DNA from: Dyadobacter arcticus
Lineage (GTDB): Bacteria; Bacteroidota; Bacteroidia; Cytophagales; Spirosomataceae
Length of the DNA: 64,000 nt
Direction: 5' to 3'
NCBI RefSeq assembly: GCF_011762185.1
Contig: NZ_JAASQJ010000006.1
Location: 1 to 64,000 of the forward strand
The notes under the pieces were generated by a model that had not been told where the DNA came from, did not search any database, and worked only from the letters and a program-made list of their open reading frames with translations. Shown one piece after another: positions 42,302 to 52,348 of the stretch. Position numbers and translations under genes: made by a program. The number at the start of each line of letters is the position of its first letter. Position 1 is the stretch's first letter.

Positions 42302-43921
42302 CTACCAGAAATGGCTGTATAAAAAGATAATAATCGCCAGCACAACCAACGCGCCGATCACAAAAGTGCGATGTGGCATGAACATGGAAGCGTCGATAGC
42401 CAAACCTTTCTTTTCGTCGGGCAATACCAAGCCGAGAATAAACATTACCGCAACGCAGATCAAGAATACAAGGCCCATACGATCCAGGAACGGAACCTGG
42501 GTCCAGTCGGCGAATGGGAAATAATTGTTATGCATCGCGAGTGCAATAAGAAAGCCGCCGACAATCGCAAATAAAGCCCCTGCCGAGTTCGTCCGCTTCC
42601 AAAAGAAACCCATAATGAACGAAGCGAAAATCCCCGGAGAAAGTAACCCGGTCATTTCCTGGATAAACTGGAATCCCCCCTTTTTATCTATTCCCATATA
42701 AGGTGAGACCAGAATCGCCAGGATCATTGAAATCACTACTACCAAACGCCCAATTTTTACGAGTGTCTTCTCATCGGCGTTCTTGCCAATGTAATTTTTA
42801 AAAATATCAAGGGTAAAAATTGTTGAAATACTATTGGCCTTACCGGCCAGCGAAGCAACTACCGCGGCAGTTAAGGCAGCGAAAGAAAGCCCTTTTAGTC
42901 CGGCAGGAAGTAGATTGAGCAACACAGGATAAGCTTTATCTGCATTAATAGAACCATCAGCGCCAAGCATTTCGGCCTGGAACATTCCCTTGCTGTACAA
43001 TGCATAAGCGGCAATACCAGGTAATACCACGATCACAGGCATCAGCAATTTTAAAAACGCTGCGAACAGGATACCGTTTCTCGCAGTTTTCAAATCCGCA
43101 CCCAAAGCACGTTGGGTAATGTACTGATTACAGCCCCAATAGTTTAAATTCACAATCCACATACCGCCAAGCAGAACCGCCAGACCGGGTAATTGCATAT
43201 AAAAAGGACTGGTCTTCGGGAAGATCATATGAAAGTGGTCGTCATGATTTTCGCGCATCATCTTAATCCCACTTAATACGCCATCGATGCCATCAGCACC
43301 GGAAACAAGGTTCACCGCGAGATAAGTAGTTGCCAAACCTCCGATTACTAGGAAGAATACCTGGATCACATCGGTATAACCGATCACTTTCATCCCGCCA
43401 ACCGTAATGATAATGGCGAAGACGGCCAATGCAATCATACAAAACTGAAAATCAAGGCCTGAAATACCAGAAACTGCCAGTGCACCCAAATACAAAATGG
43501 AAGTAAGGTTAACCAGAATATACAGCGCCAGCCAGAAAACGGCCATGATCAGGCTCACCGTAGGGTTGTACCGCTGGCTGAGGAACTGGGGCATGGTGTA
43601 GATCTTGTTTTTCAGATAAATCGGCATAAAAAAAACAGCCACGATCACAAGCGTTGCTGCTGCCATCCACTCGTAGGTGGAAATCCCCAAACCCATGGAA
43701 AATCCGTTCCCGGACATGCCGATAAATTGCTCTGCGGAAATATTAGAAGCGATTAACGACGCCCCGATCGCCCACCAGGTAAGGGAGCCTTCTGCGAGAA
43801 AAAAGTCTTTGGTAGACGCAACGGTAGATCTTTTTCGCTGGTAAATCCAATAACCGTAACCGGAGACTAAAATGAAGTAGAAGAAGAAGACAATATAATC
43901 CAGGGTTTGTAATTGCTGCAT
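42302..43921 (-). CDS. Sodium:solute symporter, SGLT-like
   Basis: This 539-residue protein has about 14 membrane helices of the SSS family. Helix 1-2 loop reads FFLAEGSLTWWAIGASLIASNISAEQFIGMSG, which is typical of sugar/sodium symporters such as vSGLT. NYWGCNQYITQRALGA and the long SLAGKANSISTIFTLDI stretch support it. It brings a sugar or related organic solute into the cytosol using the sodium gradient. No sugar-metabolic partner is next to it; the adjacent minus-strand gene upstream is the gluzincin. Confidence 0.9.
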   Translation of the reverse strand: MQQLQTLDYIVFFFYFILVSGYGYWIYQRKRSTVASTKDFFLAEGSLTWWAIGASLIASNISAEQFIGMSGNGFSMGLGISTYEWMAAATLVIVAVFFMPIYLKNKIYTMPQFLSQRYNPTVSLIMAVFWLALYILVNLTSILYLGALAVSGISGLDFQFCMIALAVFAIIITVGGMKVIGYTDVIQVFFLVIGGLATTYLAVNLVSGADGIDGVLSGIKMMRENHDDHFHMIFPKTSPFYMQLPGLAVLLGGMWIVNLNYWGCNQYITQRALGADLKTARNGILFAAFLKLLMPVIVVLPGIAAYALYSKGMFQAEMLGADGSINADKAYPVLLNLLPAGLKGLSFAALTAAVVASLAGKANSISTIFTLDIFKNYIGKNADEKTLVKIGRLVVVISMILAILVSPYMGIDKKGGFQFIQEMTGLLSPGIFASFIMGFFWKRTNSAGALFAIVGGFLIALAMHNNYFPFADWTQVPFLDRMGLVFLICVAVMFILGLVLPDEKKGLAIDASMFMPHRTFVIGALVVLAIIIFLYSHFW

Positions 43922-44038
43922 TTCAAATTATAAAATAGATGAATGGATGAGGTTAACGGTATAAAACGAAAGGTACATTATTTTCCGAAAATAGTACAAG
44001 TGCCTTTTTTGTTTGTACAATTAAATATTTGCGAAGCT

Positions 44039-44926
44039 TTACTGTAATATCTTTGCAGAATCTGGTAAACGAAGGGGATTGGAGGGTAATTTCCTATAGT
44101 AACTGATCCGCGTCTTTATTTCCGCATTCTTATACGATTTCTCAAAGCTATTTCCGGCATCCATTCTGCGGATCAGATTGCGTAACCCTGCATTTCCTGA
44201 CAAGGTAAGCCAGTAAGACACCTCCATCCCGGACGACATATACGCGAGCATCACATCCTGCGGGCTGCCATTGAAGAATCCTTTGATCGAAGCAATGTTG
44301 TCGAGTTCTAATATTTCCTGGCCGCCACGGGTGTAGTATTGCCATTCGTCCATGTATTCAAGATAACGCTCAGCCGGGTCGGGGTTGGCGACAAACCGGC
44401 GGTCGAGCATTAGCGCAATTCCTTCGTTGAACCATTGTGGAATTTGCATTGTGGTTTTCCACCAGCCTAGTTGAGCCAGTAACTCGGCATGGCTCATTTC
44501 GTGGCTGATCACGTCTGCATTGATTCCCTGAGAATTCAGGATCACAAAGGAATCTCGCCAGGGCGTTCCCAAACTGCAGCCAGCGCCTTCCGTACTGCTG
44601 CAATAGCGTTCATATTCTTGTGGGTTATTGCAAAGAATAATAACCGGCCTGGACATTCTTCCCGAATAAAATGAGTCGATACGGGCTTCTGAAAGCAGGA
44701 TAATGTTTTTTAGCGATTTGTAATGCTTTTTGTTTATCTCAGGGCTAAAATAAACACTGTCATTTTCGGAGTTAAAACCAGAGAAGCGAATGAGCTCGCA
44801 ATAAAAGATTTGGGGATATAAGATGAAGAGGCTTGCTGCCAAAACAGAAACTCCAATCAACAGAAGCTTTCCGGAGCGGAGGATGAGCTTTTTGATTGGA
44901 GGTGGGTTTTTCAAAGGGAATATCAA
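44039..44926 (-). CDS. Membrane-anchored zincin peptidase-like protein
   Basis: This 295-residue protein has one hydrophobic segment (about 17-41), probably an anchor with the rest outside. Residues 142-146 are HEMSH, a metallopeptidase HExxH site, and Glu168 in NEGIALMLD, 22 residues after the second His, is the likely third zinc ligand of a gluzincin. The domain resembles peptidase-MA-like proteins. Its ATG overlaps the last four bases of purH (ATGA type), so it is translationally coupled to that gene although there is no clear functional link. Substrate is unknown. Confidence 0.72.
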   Translation of the reverse strand: MIFPLKNPPPIKKLILRSGKLLLIGVSVLAASLFILYPQIFYCELIRFSGFNSENDSVYFSPEINKKHYKSLKNIILLSEARIDSFYSGRMSRPVIILCNNPQEYERYCSSTEGAGCSLGTPWRDSFVILNSQGINADVISHEMSHAELLAQLGWWKTTMQIPQWFNEGIALMLDRRFVANPDPAERYLEYMDEWQYYTRGGQEILELDNIASIKGFFNGSPQDVMLAYMSSGMEVSYWLTLSGNAGLRNLIRRMDAGNSFEKSYKNAEIKTRISYYRKLPSNPLRLPDSAKILQ

Positions 44927-46458
44927 TGCTTGAAATGCCGAATTCCAGTAGTGACCATTGAAACCCCATTCGCATTACAATATTCTATCGAATCTTTATC
45001 ACGAATGGAGCCGCCCGGCTGTACTACCGAAGTGATACCCGCTAATTTGGCGATTTCTACACAATCAGGAAATGGGAAAAAAGCGTCCGAGGCCATTACT
45101 GCGCCATTCAGGTCAAAACCAAATGCATTTGCTTTATCTATAGCCTGTCTCAATGCGTCTACCCGGGAAGTCTGGCCGGTACCGCTTGCCAAAAGCTGGT
45201 TTTCTTTTGCTAAAACGATCGTATTGGATTTTGTATGCTTACAGACTTTCAATGCAAATTCCAACGCAGTCAGCTCATTTGCCGTTGGCGCTTTTTCAGT
45301 TACGGTTGTGAATTGCGACGCAACCTCCGCCGAGAGGTCTTTATCCTGAACAAGTACCCCATTTAAAATGGTTTTAAACATAATCTGAGGCAGATCTACC
45401 TGGTTGCGTTTCAGCAAAATCCGGTTCTTTTTTGATTTCAAAAGCTCTAACGCTTCGTCCTCATATTCAGGGGCAATCAGGATTTCCATAAACAGCTTGT
45501 TCAATTCCTGAGCTGTCGCAAGATCCACCTTGACATTGGTAATCACCACGCCGCCAAAAGCGGAAACAGGATCACAAGCTAATGCATTGTCGTAAGCCTC
45601 TTTGGCAGTAGCCGCCGTAGCGATCCCACAAGCATTGGTGTGTTTAATAATCGCAAACGTGGGGTCGCCGCCAGCAAATTCATCGATCAGGTTTACGCAG
45701 GCATCAACATCAACCAAGTTGTTATAGGATAACTCTTTACCATGTAATTTGTCAAAAATCCCGTCCAGGTCGCCATAGTACCTGGCGTTCTGGTGTGGGT
45801 TTTCACCATAACGCAGGGGTTGGGACGACAAGCTTTTGAAATCGAACAGTTCTTTATCTGTTTTTTCTTGTCCAGATGTAAAGAATACATTAATAGCTCC
45901 ATCATAATGGGAAGAAATCGAAAATGCCAGACCTGCATAATGGCGACGGTCTTCAAGATCCGTAGATCCCGCTTTGGCTGTCAGTAATTCGACCACTTCT
46001 GCATATTGAATGCGCGAAGAAACAATCAGCGTATCTTTAAAATTCTTTGCAGTAGCGCGGATGAGGGAAATGCCCCCGATGTCTATTTTCTCAATAATAT
46101 CTTCTTCACCGGCACCCGACGCCAGGGTTTCTTCAAAAGGATATAGATCGACAATGACCATATCAATGGCAGGAATATTATATTGTTGCGCTTGGGCAAC
46201 ATCTCCGGCATCATCGCGGCGATAAAGGATCCCTCCCATAATGGCCGGATGCAGGGTTTTTACCCTTCCGCCAAAAATGGACGGATACCCTGTAAGTTCT
46301 TCCGCAGCGGTTACAGGAATGTCCAAATTTTCAATAAAAGTCTGAGTGCCGCCGGTAGAATACAGTTTGACGCCCTCATTGTGCAGCAGGCGGACAAGCG
46401 GTTCAAGGCCGTCCTTATAGTACACAGAAATCAGCGCGGATTGGATTTTTTTAGACAT
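44923..46458 (-). CDS. purH: PurH, AICAR transformylase/IMP cyclohydrolase
   Basis: This 511-residue bifunctional enzyme catalyses the last two steps of IMP synthesis. The N-terminal MGS-like cyclohydrolase part (LISVYYKDGLEPL, STGGTQTFIE, GGRVKTLHPAIMGG) is followed by the AICARFT part (YGENPHQNA, FAIIKHTNACGIA, DAFFPFPD, GITSVVQPGGSIRD). All landmark segments are present. The cytosolic enzyme uses 10-formyl-THF. Its promoter shows a good -7 box upstream, and it is the first gene of a two-gene unit with the gluzincin. Confidence 0.96.
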   Translation of the reverse strand: MSKKIQSALISVYYKDGLEPLVRLLHNEGVKLYSTGGTQTFIENLDIPVTAAEELTGYPSIFGGRVKTLHPAIMGGILYRRDDAGDVAQAQQYNIPAIDMVIVDLYPFEETLASGAGEEDIIEKIDIGGISLIRATAKNFKDTLIVSSRIQYAEVVELLTAKAGSTDLEDRRHYAGLAFSISSHYDGAINVFFTSGQEKTDKELFDFKSLSSQPLRYGENPHQNARYYGDLDGIFDKLHGKELSYNNLVDVDACVNLIDEFAGGDPTFAIIKHTNACGIATAATAKEAYDNALACDPVSAFGGVVITNVKVDLATAQELNKLFMEILIAPEYEDEALELLKSKKNRILLKRNQVDLPQIMFKTILNGVLVQDKDLSAEVASQFTTVTEKAPTANELTALEFALKVCKHTKSNTIVLAKENQLLASGTGQTSRVDALRQAIDKANAFGFDLNGAVMASDAFFPFPDCVEIAKLAGITSVVQPGGSIRDKDSIEYCNANGVSMVTTGIRHFKH

Positions 46459-46487
46459 TTCAACTGCTTATTTTGAAAAATAAACCG

Positions 46488-46495
46488 CAAAGATA
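46488..46495 (-). promoter_or_regulatory. -7 box of the purH promoter
   Basis: On the minus strand this reads TATCTTTG, an exact match to TAnnTTTG. It lies 29 bases upstream of the purH ATG. No sharp -33 box is seen. Confidence 0.55.
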
Positions 46496-46579
46496 GCCGA
46501 AAAATGTGCGAAGTTTGGAGTTAAAAAATCTAAAATCCTTGAAATACCGCCTTATAAATACCATTAAAAACAAAAAATT

Positions 46580-47368
46580 ATGAACCTTAATCTGACCGGA
46601 AAAACGGCATTGGTTTGTGGAAGCACCCAGGGAATCGGGCTCGCATCGGCGATAGAATTGGCATTGCTTGGAGCCAATGTTACACTGGTTGCCAGAAATG
46701 AAGAGAAACTGCGCGAACTGGTCGAGCTACTGGATATCTCGGCTGGCCAGCTGCATCGGTACATTGTCGCTGACTTCGCTGATAATCAGCATGTTCAAAA
46801 GGCTGTTGACAATTACCTCCGCCTTTGTCCCGAGGTGCATATCCTCGTCAATAATACAGGAGGACCCGGCAGCGGCCCCATCATTGAAGCAGAAACAGAT
46901 CAATTTTTGAAAACTTTTCAGATGCACCTGATTAATTACCAGATTCTCGTACAGGCTGTGGTGCCGTCGATGAAAAGGGAAGGTTACGGGAGGATTGTGA
47001 ACATTATCAGCACCTCCGTAAAGCAGCCGATTGTGGGATTGGGGGTTTCAAACACCATTCGCGGTGCCGTAGCAAGCTGGTCCAAAACACTGTCGCTTGA
47101 ACTTGGCCAATATGGCATTACCTGCAACAATGTACTTCCCGGATTCACGGAAACATCTCGTCTGGATAGCGTTCTGGAAATGCGAAGCAAAGCTTCCGGT
47201 AAGTCCGTCGACGAAATTGCAAATCAAATGAAAGAGAGTATTCCAATCAGAAGATTTACGCTTCCCGAAGAAACTGCGGCGGCAGTCGCATTTCTATGCA
47301 GTCCGGCGGCGGGCAGTATCAGTGGGGTCAATTTGCCGGTTGATGGTGGGAAGACTGAGAGTATGTAG
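46580..47368 (+). CDS. Atypical SDR lacking the YxxxK pair
   Basis: This 262-residue protein has the SDR Rossmann motif GSTQGIGLASA and the GGPGSGP variant of the NNAG region. It keeps the serine in NIISTSVKQP, but at the place of YxxxK it reads SNTIR, so the tyrosine becomes serine and the lysine becomes arginine. The remaining fold (GQYGITCNNVLPGFTET, late SGVNLPVDGG) is normal. This variant resembles a sub-group of SDR proteins annotated as 3-oxoacyl-ACP reductase-like. Catalysis by the usual route is unlikely, so it may bind NADP(H) and sense or act on an unusual ligand. Confidence 0.82.
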   Translation: MNLNLTGKTALVCGSTQGIGLASAIELALLGANVTLVARNEEKLRELVELLDISAGQLHRYIVADFADNQHVQKAVDNYLRLCPEVHILVNNTGGPGSGPIIEAETDQFLKTFQMHLINYQILVQAVVPSMKREGYGRIVNIISTSVKQPIVGLGVSNTIRGAVASWSKTLSLELGQYGITCNNVLPGFTETSRLDSVLEMRSKASGKSVDEIANQMKESIPIRRFTLPEETAAAVAFLCSPAAGSISGVNLPVDGGKTESM

Positions 47369-47440
47369 AATAATTATTGGCCACAATAGGGTATATCTGC
47401 GGTCACTACGATTTATTAGATGAAATAATTATCGATTACT

Positions 47441-48268
47441 ATGACCTTTTTAAGGCTGTTGCTGATATGCTTTGTTTTGGGATCTTACTTTTCAAAATCA
47501 AATGCCCAAAAATCTTTCTATATCGGGCCAAATGTCGGATTTGCTAGTAATCGAACCGCCCTAGAAACAGCAGCATTTGCACGGAACGGTAATTTCAACT
47601 GGGTTAAGAGTAAATTTTACCGTGATAATTCCCTTCCTTTTGGAATCCAGGCAGGTGTAGGTTTATTTCCTAAAATCTTCATCAGCCTCGGTATCCTTCG
47701 CAACAGCGTTTCCCACAGCGATTTATTTATCGATGATGTCGGTTTTTATAAAATTCAGGGTAATGCTTCAATTTTGATACCCGAAAAATTTGACCCAAAA
47801 GTAAAGTTAAATGGTTATTCATTTCGAAGCATTCATTTCGATCTTGCGTTACAGTATGTATTGAATCCTGAGAGTCGTCTCCAAGTATATGCCTTTGCAG
47901 GCCCTGGAATTGCGATAATGACCCAAAATAAGCTTACCCTGTCGGCGAAGTTCACAAATACTAATCCTCAGACAGAGACTTTTATTTTTCGCACATCAAC
48001 TTCACCACTAAAAAACTACCTGGTCTCAATAGAAGGTGGTTTTGGCCTGAAACACAGAATCGGCCGCAATATGCTCGTCGATGTTTCGGGCAAATATTCG
48101 CGTGGCATGTATACAAAAATACTTCGGCGGCCTCAGAATGAAAATGAGGTGAATAATACGCCTCAAAAAAGCGAAGTCTTTGGCGAATTTGACACCAGCT
48201 TCCGATACAGGTACGATCAATATTTTCGTCAGCTCGCCGCACAAATTTCCTTTTTGTTCGAAATATAA
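47441..48268 (+). CDS. Outer-membrane beta-barrel-like protein of unknown function
   Basis: This 275-residue protein has a signal peptide (1-22) and alternating hydrophobic strand segments through to the end: KSFYIGPNVGFASN, FGIQAGVGLFPKIFISLGILR, FHFDLALQYVL, VYAFAGPGIAI, and a terminal AQISFLFEI that looks like the last strand of a small barrel. I recognise the general PorT/OmpW-like type but no named family. It is followed by the GH31 operon with about 110 bases between. Confidence 0.68.
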   Translation: MTFLRLLLICFVLGSYFSKSNAQKSFYIGPNVGFASNRTALETAAFARNGNFNWVKSKFYRDNSLPFGIQAGVGLFPKIFISLGILRNSVSHSDLFIDDVGFYKIQGNASILIPEKFDPKVKLNGYSFRSIHFDLALQYVLNPESRLQVYAFAGPGIAIMTQNKLTLSAKFTNTNPQTETFIFRTSTSPLKNYLVSIEGGFGLKHRIGRNMLVDVSGKYSRGMYTKILRRPQNENEVNNTPQKSEVFGEFDTSFRYRYDQYFRQLAAQISFLFEI

Positions 48269-48379
48269 AGCCATCATCCCTTCTTTTCCGGGCATAAATA
48301 ATTAAACAATAGGAAGGTAATTTTGTTTTATTTGACTTAAATTTAGGATGGAGGGGCTGGGTCCGGTCGATTTAAGTTT

Positions 48380-51124
48380 ATGAAATACAAATACTTCTTT
48401 GTCCTGATCTTTTGCCTGCAAAGTATAGCGTCGTTTGGGCAGGGAGCGGGCGATTTTATCAGTTACCAAAAATTACAACAAACCCTGCTGATCCGCGGAA
48501 GCAGGGGAAATCTAAAAATCACCACATTTACCCGCGATATTTTCAGGATTGAAACCATTCCTTCCGGAAAAACCGCTCTTAACAGTTCCTATACCGTTGT
48601 CCTGTTGCCATCCTACGTTCCGGACAATATTATAGAAACAAAAACGGCCATTTTGATCAATCTGGAAAAATGCACGCTGGAAATCAACAAGTTTCCGCTT
48701 TCCGTTGCATTGAAAGATGGTAATGAGATTAAAATCAAAGAAGTAAAAGGATTCCAGCAGGTTCGGGATTCTGTCAATATTGGCTTTGAAATTAATCCAA
48801 AAGATGTGTATCACGGCGCAGGAAGCCGTCCATTTGGCCCCGATCTCAACCGCAAGGCTTTCGACTTTTACAATACCTGGGAATTTGCTTATTATGATCA
48901 GGCGACCGGGTTGGCTCAAAGTTTCAATGTACCATTCCTCGTTTCTTCCCACAAATATGGGATCCTGTTTGATAGTAATATGCCGGGTGCAATGCGCGTG
49001 TATGTGGGTGCAACCGATTCAACCCGAATGACGGTTGAGTCGCAAAGCGCAGGAAAATGGGTTTATTACCTTATTAATGGGGATACCAATGACGAAATCC
49101 TTGAAAATTACACTTTACTTACGGGAAGACAACCCTTGCCTCCGCGCTGGGCACTGGGATATATCCAATCCAAATTCGGATACAAAAATGAAAGTGAGGC
49201 GACCGTAGCGGTGACAAAATTGCAAAGTGAAGGTTTCCCGCTGGACGCGCTGGCATTGGACCTGTATTGGTACGGCGATGAAACGACCATGGGAAACTTC
49301 GACTGGGACGCTCAAAAGTGGCCGAATTCGACCGATATGATTGGGAAACTGAAAGCCAAAGGAGTCAAAACGATCCTGATCACCGATCCTTACATTACGA
49401 CTAAATCGTTCAATTTCCGTGTTGCTGAATCATTATCGCTTTTTGCCAAAAAACCAGGAACAAATTCGACTTACACCCAGGATATCTGGAATGGGACGGT
49501 AGGCTTGCTTGATATTTTCAAACCTGCCACACAAAACTGGCTTTGGCAACAATACAAAAGGCTCGCCGCACAGGGCGTAGCAGGCTGGTGGACGGATAAA
49601 ATTGAGCCGGATTACGACCCAATGGATGCCCTATATGCATTGGGAACAGCGTCTCAGATACATAATTTTTATCCTTTGTTCTGGTCTAAAAATATCTTTG
49701 ATCAACATCAGAGAGATTTCCCAAACGATCGGCTATTCAATCTCACCCGCTCAGGCTGGGCAGGTTCGCAGCGATATGGCGTGCTGCCATGGAGTGGCGA
49801 TGTGGCGCGTTACTGGGCAGGTCTTCGCCTGCAAATACCCATTATTATCCAGGCAGGGATGTCAGGCATTGGTTATATGCATTCGGATGTGGGAGGCTTT
49901 GCGACGATGTCGGACAAGACGGAAAAAGATGAAGAGCTTGATCTGCGCTGGTTCCAATTTGGAACTTTCACGCCGGTTTTGAGATCACATGGTCAAAGGT
50001 CCAATGTGGAGCCGTTTAATTTGTCGGAGCCTTTTTACAGTACCGTAAAAAAGTATCTCAACATTCGTTATCAGCTCCTCCCGTACATTTATTCGCTCTC
50101 CTGGAAAAACAGTGTTTCAGGCAGACCTATCTGTATGCCGATGGACTATTTCACCAATAGCAGGGCATTGGGCAACATCAACGACCAATATTTTTTCGGG
50201 GAAAATCTGCTGATCGCCCCGGTACTTTTGCATGGTATGCCGTCCCGAAAAGTCGTTTTGCCACCCGGCAAATGGTTTGATTTTTGGAACAATGCGCCGT
50301 TCAATGGCAATGCCAACATTTTCCCGAACCTTACCGTCAATGACATTCCGGTTTATGCCAAAGCAGGCAGCTTCATTCCAATGTCGGCTTCAACGTCCAT
50401 TAAATCAACAGATTACTATACATCCGATAGTTTATCTGTCAAATTCTTTCAGGATATTTCTGTTCCTGTTTCTGCATTCACGATGTATCATGACGATGGG
50501 AAAGATCGTAATTCGTTAGCAAATGGAAAGCATGAACTGATTGATTTTAACGGGTATGTTTCCGAAGACACCATTCAAATTACAGTCCAGAGAAGGAAGA
50601 ATTATGCCCAATCGCTAACGATAAGAAATATGTTATTGGAAGTTGAAAACCTGACTTCTCCCCCACTTTCGGTCACATTAAATGGTAAGCCGTTTCCGGT
50701 CGTTTATCTGTCTGCTGATTTTAAAAATGGATCTGCATTTTATGATCACTTGGCCAAACAATTGAAGATCCGTTACGATTGGGATTGTAAAGCGCAGTCA
50801 ACCATTACCATTCTGCGAGATGGTCTGTCTGTGGTAACAGGCATTGAGAGCCGTTTTGATGAAAATACATTGATGGTTTACCCGAATCCAAGTCAGCCGC
50901 AAACGCCATTAACGGTAAAAGCAACAATTCCTTACTCGGGAGATTATACATTGGAAATTTTCAATTCATCCGGAAGGAATGTTCTTCAGCAGCCGCTTGG
51001 AATGCAGTCCCAGGGAGCGTTGCTGAATTCCAAAGTTGATGTTACAAACTTGCACGGACTTTACATTTTGAAACTGAAAAACGCGGAGGGAAAGTTTTCC
51101 GCGAAGTCAATAATTATTGAATAA
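48380..51124 (+). CDS. Secreted GH31 alpha-glycosidase with T9SS sorting domain
   Basis: This 914-residue protein has a signal peptide (1-21), an N-terminal beta-sandwich, and the GH31 (beta/alpha)8 barrel with WWTDKIEPD at about 404-412 (Asp406 as likely nucleophile) and WSGDVARYW at about 469-478 (Asp472 as likely acid/base). A distal beta domain follows. Residues about 830-914 form a type IX sorting domain (YPNPSQ...YILKLKN...GKFSAKSIIIE), so it should be exported through T9SS and attached to the cell surface. Substrate may be an alpha-gluco-oligosaccharide, but alpha-xyloside is possible. The next gene starts three bases after its stop, in one operon. Confidence 0.9.
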   Translation: MKYKYFFVLIFCLQSIASFGQGAGDFISYQKLQQTLLIRGSRGNLKITTFTRDIFRIETIPSGKTALNSSYTVVLLPSYVPDNIIETKTAILINLEKCTLEINKFPLSVALKDGNEIKIKEVKGFQQVRDSVNIGFEINPKDVYHGAGSRPFGPDLNRKAFDFYNTWEFAYYDQATGLAQSFNVPFLVSSHKYGILFDSNMPGAMRVYVGATDSTRMTVESQSAGKWVYYLINGDTNDEILENYTLLTGRQPLPPRWALGYIQSKFGYKNESEATVAVTKLQSEGFPLDALALDLYWYGDETTMGNFDWDAQKWPNSTDMIGKLKAKGVKTILITDPYITTKSFNFRVAESLSLFAKKPGTNSTYTQDIWNGTVGLLDIFKPATQNWLWQQYKRLAAQGVAGWWTDKIEPDYDPMDALYALGTASQIHNFYPLFWSKNIFDQHQRDFPNDRLFNLTRSGWAGSQRYGVLPWSGDVARYWAGLRLQIPIIIQAGMSGIGYMHSDVGGFATMSDKTEKDEELDLRWFQFGTFTPVLRSHGQRSNVEPFNLSEPFYSTVKKYLNIRYQLLPYIYSLSWKNSVSGRPICMPMDYFTNSRALGNINDQYFFGENLLIAPVLLHGMPSRKVVLPPGKWFDFWNNAPFNGNANIFPNLTVNDIPVYAKAGSFIPMSASTSIKSTDYYTSDSLSVKFFQDISVPVSAFTMYHDDGKDRNSLANGKHELIDFNGYVSEDTIQITVQRRKNYAQSLTIRNMLLEVENLTSPPLSVTLNGKPFPVVYLSADFKNGSAFYDHLAKQLKIRYDWDCKAQSTITILRDGLSVVTGIESRFDENTLMVYPNPSQPQTPLTVKATIPYSGDYTLEIFNSSGRNVLQQPLGMQSQGALLNSKVDVTNLHGLYILKLKNAEGKFSAKSIIIE

Positions 51125-51127
51125 CCT

Positions 51128-52339
51128 ATGAATTACAGGCTTTTCCTGATTTTCACACTCCTATTCACCGGCCTGGCAGCCTGCGTTGAGCCTTATAGCG
51201 TTGACTTTGGGAGCGCAAAAGAATACATTGTCGTGGATGGTGTGGTTACGGATATGGATGGCCCGCAGATTATTACATTGGCGAAAACAAATCCTGAGGC
51301 AGAAAATGGGAGCTCGGAATTTACGCAGACGATCTGGACAAAAGGGCTTTCAACATTGCCGCTTTCCAATGCAAAAGTGAAAGTGGTGGTGAATGGCTCG
51401 CAATCATTTGATCTCACCGAAACCGATCCGGGCAGTTATCAGTTGCCTATCTCATTCAAAGGAAAAGTGGGTAATTCTTATCAGATCCAGTTCCGGACCG
51501 AGAATGGCAAAACTTATGAATCTTCCTCTGAAACTATGTTGCCCGTGACGCCTGTTACGCGGGCTTATGATGTTTTTAACCCAACAGGCATTCCCAGACT
51601 TTCCGAATATTACGGGGAATACACGCCTAGCAACGACATTTATCTTGATTTTGATGATCCGGTAGGGGAAAAGAATTTTTACCGCTGGCAATGGACGTTA
51701 TGGGAAATTCAGAAAACCTGTACTACCTGCAATCAGGGGAAATATTATCTTTTTGAAACTGAAAATGGCGTGGATGGGGATTGTTTTAAAGACCTCACAT
51801 TGAAACCGAATAACATTTTCGATTATACCTGTGAAGATCTTTGCTGGGATATTTTTTACAGTACCGATATCAACATTTTCGCGGATACTTACACCAACGG
51901 GCAGAGCCAGAAAGATAAAATGGTGGCGCGGATTCCATTGCTTCAATCTAATCCTTGTCTTGTAAATCTGCAGCAGAATTCCCTTACGCCCAATGCTTAC
52001 CGCTTTTTGAAATTGATTCAGGATCAGGCTGTTAATTCGGGGACATTGGCGGATACGCCGCCTGCTCCGATTCAGGGTAATGTGGTGAATGTAGAGGATA
52101 AGAACGAACTGATCATTGGTTTTTTCACGGCTTCTTCAGTGGCCGAATATAAAACCATGCTTTGGCGAAAAAACATTAAGAATGCGGCGGTGCTTAACCA
52201 GCTTTTCAAAACCGTACATAACCGCGATCCGATCCTGGAAGAACGGTCGCCGGAGCGGCCTTATGTTCCTTTGGCGATTTGTAAAAATAGTCGGTCGAGG
52301 ACACCGTTTTTGCCGAAGGATTGGAAGTGGACGCAGTGA
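51128..52339 (+). CDS. DUF4249 lipoprotein
   Basis: This 403-residue protein has a lipoprotein signal ending LAAC (Cys19), then a beta-rich DUF4249 domain with EYIVVDGVVTD near the N terminus. DUF4249 genes commonly sit directly ahead of a TonB-dependent receptor in Bacteroidota, as here, and the product is thought to be a surface partner of that receptor. It starts three bases after the GH31 stop and the receptor starts 49 bases after it, so all three probably form one operon for capturing what GH31 releases. No SusD is in this set. Confidence 0.85.
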   Translation: MNYRLFLIFTLLFTGLAACVEPYSVDFGSAKEYIVVDGVVTDMDGPQIITLAKTNPEAENGSSEFTQTIWTKGLSTLPLSNAKVKVVVNGSQSFDLTETDPGSYQLPISFKGKVGNSYQIQFRTENGKTYESSSETMLPVTPVTRAYDVFNPTGIPRLSEYYGEYTPSNDIYLDFDDPVGEKNFYRWQWTLWEIQKTCTTCNQGKYYLFETENGVDGDCFKDLTLKPNNIFDYTCEDLCWDIFYSTDINIFADTYTNGQSQKDKMVARIPLLQSNPCLVNLQQNSLTPNAYRFLKLIQDQAVNSGTLADTPPAPIQGNVVNVEDKNELIIGFFTASSVAEYKTMLWRKNIKNAAVLNQLFKTVHNRDPILEERSPERPYVPLAICKNSRSRTPFLPKDWKWTQ

Positions 52340-52348
52340 TCTTTTTTA

